From contig JALFVN010000031.1 in NCBI GenBank assembly GCA_022787565.1, positions 1 to 43,387 of the forward strand: a stretch of 43,387 bases of DNA, given 5' to 3'. The DNA is from Clostridiales bacterium (GTDB lineage: Bacteria; Bacillota; Clostridia; Oscillospirales; Oscillospiraceae). Below are positions 41,883 to 43,387 of the stretch, piece after piece (positions within the stretch are counted from its first letter, which is position 1; every line of letters starts with the position of its first letter). A program made the position numbers and the translations under genes. The notes under the pieces are model-generated. The model did not search any database and was not told where the DNA came from. It was given only the letters and a program-made list of their open reading frames with translations.

Positions 41883-41919
41883 TGTCATCCTGAGGAGTGA
41901 AACGACGAAGGATCCCGTA
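41883..41919. repeat. TCATCCTGAG-type repeat, half copy 6
   Basis: Left half only: TGTCATCCTGAGGAGTG to GAAGGATCCCGTA. The matching right arm is absent. Confidence 0.7.
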
Positions 41920-41944
41920 TTCAGAAGAAAAGCACTCCTAAAGG

Positions 41945-42079
41945 GCATGCAAGATAGGGAGACGGCAGGTTTTGAGCGGGCCTTTTCCGCCCATGCTTCA
42001 TGAAAAATTGCGGAAATACACGCAAGTATTCCCGCAATTTTTCATTTTACCTGAACGAAAAAATCCTCGCGCAAAACTG
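41945..42079. repeat. Diverged copy of the 141-bp repeat
   Basis: AGGGCATGCAAGATAGGGA, CGGCAGG, CTTTTCCGCCCATGCTTCAT and a hairpin with GAAATAC-type centre follow the same order as 43247-43387 but with many changes. It contains a perfect 13-bp stem TGAAAAATTGCGG/CCGCAATTTTTCA (42001-42013/42032-42044). It abuts the inverted copy at 42085. Confidence 0.6.
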
Positions 42080-42084
42080 CTATG

Positions 42085-42225
42085 CACCTGAAAAAGAGAG
42101 CTTTTTCTGTCAGGCGAGGCGAAAAGCGCAGAAATACTGGAGTAGTATTTCGAGCATTTTCAACGAAGCATGGCGGGAAAAAATCCTTTTTCAGGCTGCC
42201 GGATCCCTACCTTGCATGCCCTAAG
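42085..42225. repeat. 141-bp inverted repeat, left copy
   Basis: Starts CACCTGAAAAAGAGAGC and ends TTGCATGCCCTAAG. The reverse complement lies at 43247-43387 with about 4 differences (about 97% identity by eye). Internal stems include GAAATACT/AGTATTTC and CCTGAAAAAG/CTTTTTCAGG. No ORF. Confidence 0.9.
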
Positions 42226-42246
42226 CCGGGACGTTTTCGTCTTTCC

Positions 42247-42690
42247 TTATTCATCTGCCAGCCGGTATACCACGCCGATTTCCGTTAAGATGTAGCGCGG
42301 CTTTGCCGGCGACTTCTCGATCTTTCGCCGGAGCGCCGCCATCAGGGCCCGCAGAGTCTGGGTGTCGCTGCCGTATCCGGGGCCGTAGATCGCGTTGATG
42401 ATATACTGGGTCGTCAGTACCTTCCCGATATTTTTGAAGAAAAGCGCCAGCAAATTGTATTCCATCGGGGTGACATGGAGTTTTTCCCCGTCCAGATTGA
42501 CCTGGTGCCGCTCCAGATCAATGGACAAGCCGCCGACAGAAAACACGGTCTGCGTCTTGTTGCCCGCCGTTTTATAGGAGTGGCGGAGCGCCACCCGGAT
42601 CCGGGCCATGAGTTCCGTGGCGGAGAAGGTCTTGGTCAGATAGTCGTCCGCACCGCCGTCCAACGCCGAGGCTTTCTCATTGTCCTGATC
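42247..42690 (-). pseudogene. kdpE remnant: DNA-binding part of a KdpE-like response regulator
   Basis: The frame begins abruptly with RDQDNEKASALDGGADDYLT in receiver-domain sequence (the conserved Lys in DYLTKTFS remains) and continues into an OmpR/PhoB winged helix (HVTPMEYNLLALFFKNIGKV, TLRALMAALRRKIEKSP). The first 75 or so residues with the phosphoacceptor Asp are missing; they have been replaced by kdpD sequence in another frame. KdpE controls the Kdp potassium ATPase with KdpD. No kdpFABC genes are in the window. The product cannot work as a normal regulator. Confidence 0.8.
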
Positions 42691-43142
42691 CCGGCAATTT
42701 CATCCGCGCTCTCCGCGTCCGCCAGATGGCTGGTCAGATAATACAGCGCGCCGGATTCCTGCTCGTTGCGTATGGCTTCCGCCGTCATTTTCTTCGCCTT
42801 GGAGGTCAGGGCGCTGGTGATGATGGAGGTAATGGCCATGATGGCAAAGGTAATAAAATAGGTCGGATCATCCACCGACAGGGTATAGTACGGATGCGTA
42901 AAAAAGATATTGAAGGCGCAGGTGGACAGTACCGTTGCCAGAATACCCCAGATATATCCGTCCGAAAATCTGGCTGTCAGAATGACGGACAGGATGTATA
43001 CAACCACAATATTGGTCTCCGGAAACTGAAGCAGACGGAACACCCATCCGATTCCGGTGGCTGCGCACACCAATGCGGCTGCACAGAGAAAACTGCGTAC
43101 ATCGGCCCGGCGATTCATCCGTTTTCTTTTCATGGGCGGCAT
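42691..43142 (-). pseudogene. kdpD-like sensor remnant: DUF4118 membrane domain only
   Basis: MPPMKRKRMNRRADVRSFLC begins behind AAAGGAGGG, so the 5' end is real. Four membrane helices of the DUF4118 type follow (IVVVYILSVILTARFSDGYI, GILATVLSTCAFNIFFTHPY, FITFAIMAITSIITSALTSK), then the KKMTAEAIRNEQESGALYYL linker. At SADEIAG the sequence jumps into kdpE; GAF, histidine-kinase and ATPase domains are deleted. It also lacks the N-terminal KdpD/USP part, as do some short KdpD relatives. The pair is enclosed by the 141-bp inverted repeats. Confidence 0.8.
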
Positions 43143-43246
43143 ATCCCTCCTTTACTTCTTTTGTTCCTTTTTCTATTCCCTCATGACCTGCTGGCAGAGG
43201 AAAAACAAACGGCGTTTTTCTCTTCAGGGCTTGAAACGGTGCGGCC

Positions 43247-43387
43247 CTTAGGGCATGCAAGGTAGGGATCCGGCAGCCTGAAAAAGGATCTTTTCCCGTC
43301 ATGCTTCGTTGAAAATGCTCGAAATACAAATCCAGTATTTCTGCGCTTTTCGCCTCGCCTGACAGAAAAAGCTCTCTTTTTCAGGTG
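43247..43387. repeat. 141-bp inverted repeat, right copy
   Basis: Reverse complement of 42085-42225; starts CTTAGGGCATGCAAGG and ends TTTTTCAGGTG at the window edge, so it may extend further. Confidence 0.9.

Noticed and set aside
42000-42288. ORFs of 68-74 codons within 41998-42288
   Set aside because: They lie wholly in the repeat region and have no start signals or conserved features.

Overview
The window looks like a chromosomal segment of a GC-rich gut Clostridia (Bacillota, most like Oscillospiraceae/Ruminococcaceae). This rests on protein style (long-form HPF, RsgI-type anti-sigma factor, GPH sugar symporter, S24-XRE repressor, EF-G paralogue), Firmicutes Shine-Dalgarno sequences with some TTG/GTG starts, and many short palindromic repeats. 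Taxonomy is inferred from protein resemblance only; no rRNA gene is present. Two single-base lesions (a frameshift near 527 and an in-frame TGA at 23750) could be real decay or assembly error.

Layout. 1-674: two rhodanese-like genes, one cut by the window edge and one a frameshifted lipoprotein. 675-1320: non-coding, with a 21-bp-period repeat. 1321-11056: a six-gene minus-strand operon for rhamnosides (GH3 beta-glucosidase, GPH symporter, GH78 alpha-L-rhamnosidase, rhaB, rhaA, rhaD), with a divergent AraC-type regulator at 11171-12370. 12371-15420: a gene graveyard with truncated pieces of GH94, LarC, a GntP-type permease, an aldo/keto reductase and unrecognised proteins, with the initiator tRNA-fMet gene in the middle. 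15482-17481: ridA, ilvA and a VOC protein. 17676-19886: ECF sigma factor, RsgI-like anti-sigma factor with a Trp-rich duplicated tail, and a small PepSY-like protein. 20160-22278: feoA-feoB. 22283-25729: repeats, a methyltransferase gene broken by a stop, rsmI and plsC. 26026-30791: XRE-S24 repressor, GT39 mannosyltransferase, hpf, a small zinc-ribbon protein behind a perfect palindrome, and an SDR. 30956-36780 (minus): gamma-carbonic-anhydrase-like protein, pyrimidine-nucleoside phosphorylase, an unknown, an orphan MazF, a degenerate SGNH protein and a non-canonical EF-G. 37173-41848: a large pseudo-P-type-ATPase, rlmB and a rhomboid-like membrane protein with a zinc ribbon. 41849-43387: repeats enclosing a kdpD/kdpE remnant with an internal deletion.

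How the genes work together. The rhamnose locus forms a complete route: import by the GPH symporter, removal of rhamnose by GH78 and glucose by GH3, then isomerase, kinase and aldolase to dihydroxyacetone phosphate plus lactaldehyde. RidA next to threonine dehydratase matches its known role in clearing reactive enamine/imine products. The ECF genes form a sigma/anti-sigma unit. FeoA/FeoB import ferrous iron.

Most unusual signals: (1) a roughly 160-168-bp ORF-less element found three times, each copy sitting between two direct copies of a 22-bp terminator-like hairpin whose sequence differs between the two loci, which suggests a mobile element that targets and duplicates terminators; (2) an 878-residue P1B-ATPase-like membrane protein with every catalytic motif degenerate and a 300-residue acidic N-terminus; (3) palindromic repeats inserted in frame in feoB and in the mannosyltransferase gene; (4) a 141-bp inverted repeat pair flanking a deleted kdpDE locus.
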